This document shows positions 61,556 through 64,000 of a stretch of DNA of 64,000 nt, in pieces. The notes below the pieces were generated by a model. That model did not search any database and was not told the DNA's origin. It worked only from the letters and a program-made list of their open reading frames with translations. Position 1 is the stretch's first letter; every line of letters starts with the position of its first letter. Source of the stretch: Chelydra serpentina (lineage: Eukaryota > Chordata > Testudines > Chelydridae); NCBI GenBank assembly GCA_037349315.1, contig JBAIAC010000054.1:434001-498000 (forward strand), in the 5' to 3' direction. The translations under genes were made by a program, and so were the position numbers.

Positions 61556-64000
61556 TGATTGTTAGGCTTCCTGCTGATGATGTACTTACAAAAACTAACA
61601 GCAATTTTTTTTGTGGGGTTTTTTGTTTTTTTTCTCTTCAGATTTGTTTTTGGCTTGCCTAATTATACTTCCACACTTGATTTGCCAGAGTGTTTTCCTT
61701 TCTATTTTCCTCATTAGGTTTTGATTTCTAATTTTAAAAAGTTGTCTTTTTGTCTCTAACTACCTCTTTTACTCTGTTTAACCATGGCAGCTTTTTTTGG
61801 TCCTCTTTTTTTATTTGGGTTATACTTCTAGTTGGAGCCTCTACTGTAGTGTTTTTAGAAAGTTTCCATGCAGCTTGCAGGCATTTCACTCTTATGACTG
61901 TTCTTTTTAATTTCTGTTTGACTAGCCTCATTTTTGTGCAGTTCCCCTTCTTTGTTGAAGTTAAACTGGTGAATTTCTTTGGTATTTTCCCCCTACAAGT
62001 ATGTTAACTTTATTACATTATGGTCTCTGTTATGTAGTGGTTTAGCTATATTCACCTCTTGGACCAGATTCTGTGTTCCACCTGTCTGTTTCCCCCACCC
62101 CTTAGTTTAAAAATGCCTCTAGACATTTTTAAAATTTTACATGCCATTATTCTGGTTCTGTTTTGGTTTAGGTGAAGCTCATCCTTCCTGCATTGGCTCC
62201 TCCTTTCCCAAAAATTTCCCCAGGTCCCAATAAACCTAAATTCCTCCTCTGAACTCCGTCTCATCCACTCATTGAGACCCTGCAGTTCTTCCTGTCTAAC
62301 TGGCCCTGTGTGTGGAGCTGGAAGCATTTCAGATACACTACCATGGATGTCCTGAACTTCAGTCTCTTACCTAGCAGCCTAAATTTGGCCTCCAGGACCT
62401 CTCTCCTACTTTTTCGCTATCTCATTGGTACCGACTTGTACCATGACCACTGGCTCATCCCCAGCACTGCACATAGGTCTGTCTTGAGAGGTCTTTGACC
62501 TTCACACTGAGCAGGCAACTTACCACGTGGTTTTCTCAGTCATCAAAACCCAGCCATCTATATTTCTAATACTCCAATCCCCCAGTCAGGTTCTCTGAAG
62601 TAACTCATGACTCTGAGTGCCAGCCTCAGGGCAGATTGGGGTTTGTGCCCAGATTTGTAGTGTGTTCTATTAGATTTCACCAACCAGGTGTCAAGTGTGA
62701 ACTTCTCAAGCACTATAACAGCCTTAATGTGGAGTCACAGACAGTCTCGTTGGGTACTCTGATTTATCTTGCCACCCAGGCAAGCCTGTCTTTGTGATAG
62801 ACGGCACCTAACACCAAAAATCAAAATAATATTCAGGTTACTCCCAGTGCCAAAGGACCAGTCACTTACCTCAGGGCAATTGTACCTCAGATTTCAAACC
62901 AAAGACAATGCTTGTAGCCAATCCTAGAATGCTGACTAAAGATTTATTAATTAAGAAAACAATAAGAGAATTATTTACAAGGTTAAAGCAGGTAAGCATA
63001 TGCACACAAATGAGATATAGTGTTAGATTCCAAAAGGTAATAGTAGCTTCTATAATATAGAGCTTGCATATGTCCGTTAGGGCTAACCCAAGCCAAGCAG
63101 ATGGGGATCCCTTGCTTATGCTGGAACTATTGCCCTCACTGAATTCCAGGGAGCATAGTGATAACAATTTTCTTCTTTTTAGGCATTTTGATCCCCTTAC
63201 CCCAGAGTATAAGCTCTGATGGAATGGGGGCTTGTGTATGTCCCCTTTTGATGGGTATGGGAGGGAGCAATCAACAGTCTTTTATCTCCTGATGTTCCAC
63301 TACGGCTTGTCTTCAGGGCCTTCTTTTGTTGTGCTGGAGATAACACCTCTTGTGATAAACTAGCATTTCAAACACTTAAATATTACCTTATAATATAGGA
63401 TACAGCTATTAAGTGAGATTATGAAATGCTTGTAAGTTGCTGCGTGTATTAAAGTCTAAACACATTCTTATAGCTCTATATTATTTATTTTAACAATACT
63501 GACATACAGATGAGCCAGACTGGTTTCCAGCTATGCATCTCTCAGTGTTCAAGGAGGCCTTGGCATGAGCTGGCACCTAGTCTACCAGCATCATACCCCT
63601 ATTATTATTACAGGCTTTTCCTAATAACACGGGTCGCCACCCTCGTGAGAGGATACCATGACATGATCTGGAAGGAGGATCCCAACTATGGGATCATTTC
63701 CCTCCATTCCACCTTGATGTTCTCCTTCCCCAAGACTTTCATCCTCCTCAACAGCATAGAGGCTGTCATATGGGGAGTGGAACTTCTCTATTGTGTCCTG
63801 AGAGTCTCATCTATGTGCCTCTCTGTTTCCCTTAGCTCTTCCGGTTCAGCCACTCTAGTCTCAAGAGCCTGCACTTGCTCTGAGGGCTATCTGCCACTTT
63901 CCCACAAGGCAGGTAATAATACATGCTGCATTCAGTGCAATAAACTAGATAGCCTCTACTCTGCTGCTGGACTTGTGCCTGTATTATTTGTACTCTTGCA

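Larger units (their letters stand above)
59361..62590 (-). mobile_element. CR1-group LINE, reverse, degraded
   Basis: The left end AACATAAGAACAGCTATACT is the LINE 3' end. Moving right come RT remnants (61116-60730: IPGKLVETIV, VDIVYLDFQKAFDKI with the first catalytic Asp), a linker (61555-61139: EKLNEFFALVFTAED) and ORF1 esterase end (62327-62052: RSQCRKDELHLNQN). A different LINE fragment (about 59565-59700) and a SINE (59828-60012) interrupt the 3' part. It is a different subfamily from the other CR1s. Confidence 0.8.
59164..64000 (+). other. FKBP15 intron 14 (start)
   Basis: No further FKBP15 exon is visible. 59361-62590 is a reverse LINE with SINE inserts. From about 62600 to the window end I see nothing I can name: unique-looking DNA with a gap-free, moderately AT-rich composition. 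Confidence 0.6.

Noticed and set aside
59164..64000. Further FKBP15 exons
   Set aside because: No frame with AG/GT borders matches the expected linker or coiled-coil sequence; the region is LINE and unassigned DNA.
1..64000. CRISPR arrays, operons, bacterial ribosome sites, rRNA or functional tRNA genes
   Set aside because: The window is vertebrate nuclear DNA. The only tRNA-like sequences are SINE heads, which lack a full cloverleaf.

Overview
This window is reptile nuclear DNA, most likely from a turtle. Turtle-type CR1 LINEs (3' ends made of ATTCTATG-like repeats), tRNA-derived SINEs that share the CR1 tail, Penelope-like elements, hAT, Tigger-like and Harbinger-like DNA elements and a gammaretrovirus-like provirus fill nearly all non-exonic sequence. 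The species call is inference from repeat content; the repeat classes are read directly from the sequence.

Only one host protein-coding gene can be supported: the 5' part of FKBP15 (FK506-binding protein 15, also called WAFL) on the + strand. Fourteen coding exons between 19915 and 59163 join in frame with GT/AG borders into 460 codons. They cover the N-terminal tail, the WH1-like domain, the FKBP domain and the start of the linker before the coiled coils. The remaining exons lie beyond the right edge. A CpG island (about 19260-20460) surrounds exon 1. In human, SLC31A1 starts head-to-head with FKBP15, and a minus-strand splice-donor motif near 19603 fits a non-coding SLC31A1 first exon here. 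No SLC31A1 coding exon is visible.

Layout. 1-8374: intergenic, with two copies of a DNA element flanked by or ending like 6-bp-duplication elements, a SINE, and a Tigger-like element holding a solo LTR. 8375-12831: an old CR1 broken by a younger CR1 and by a hAT element that carries a fragment of FAM83D-like coding sequence. 12865-13534: a second hAT element. About 14935-18905: a 5'-truncated provirus with broken pol, a fully open 578-codon env and a 3' LTR. 19260-20460: promoter/CpG island and FKBP15 exon 1. 19968-59059: FKBP15 introns, including a near-full-length CR1 on the minus strand (30024-36180) with nested insertions, a Penelope-like GIY-YIG fragment (46 kb), and in intron 11 a nest of Penelope > Tigger-like A > Tigger-like B > CR1. 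59164-64000: intron sequence with a minus-strand LINE and SINEs.

The most notable points are the hAT element with the captured FAM83D-like exon, the intact env beside a decayed pol, the canonical active-site tyrosine in this FKBP15 (human has a different residue, from memory), and several insertions whose target duplications are clear enough to order the events.
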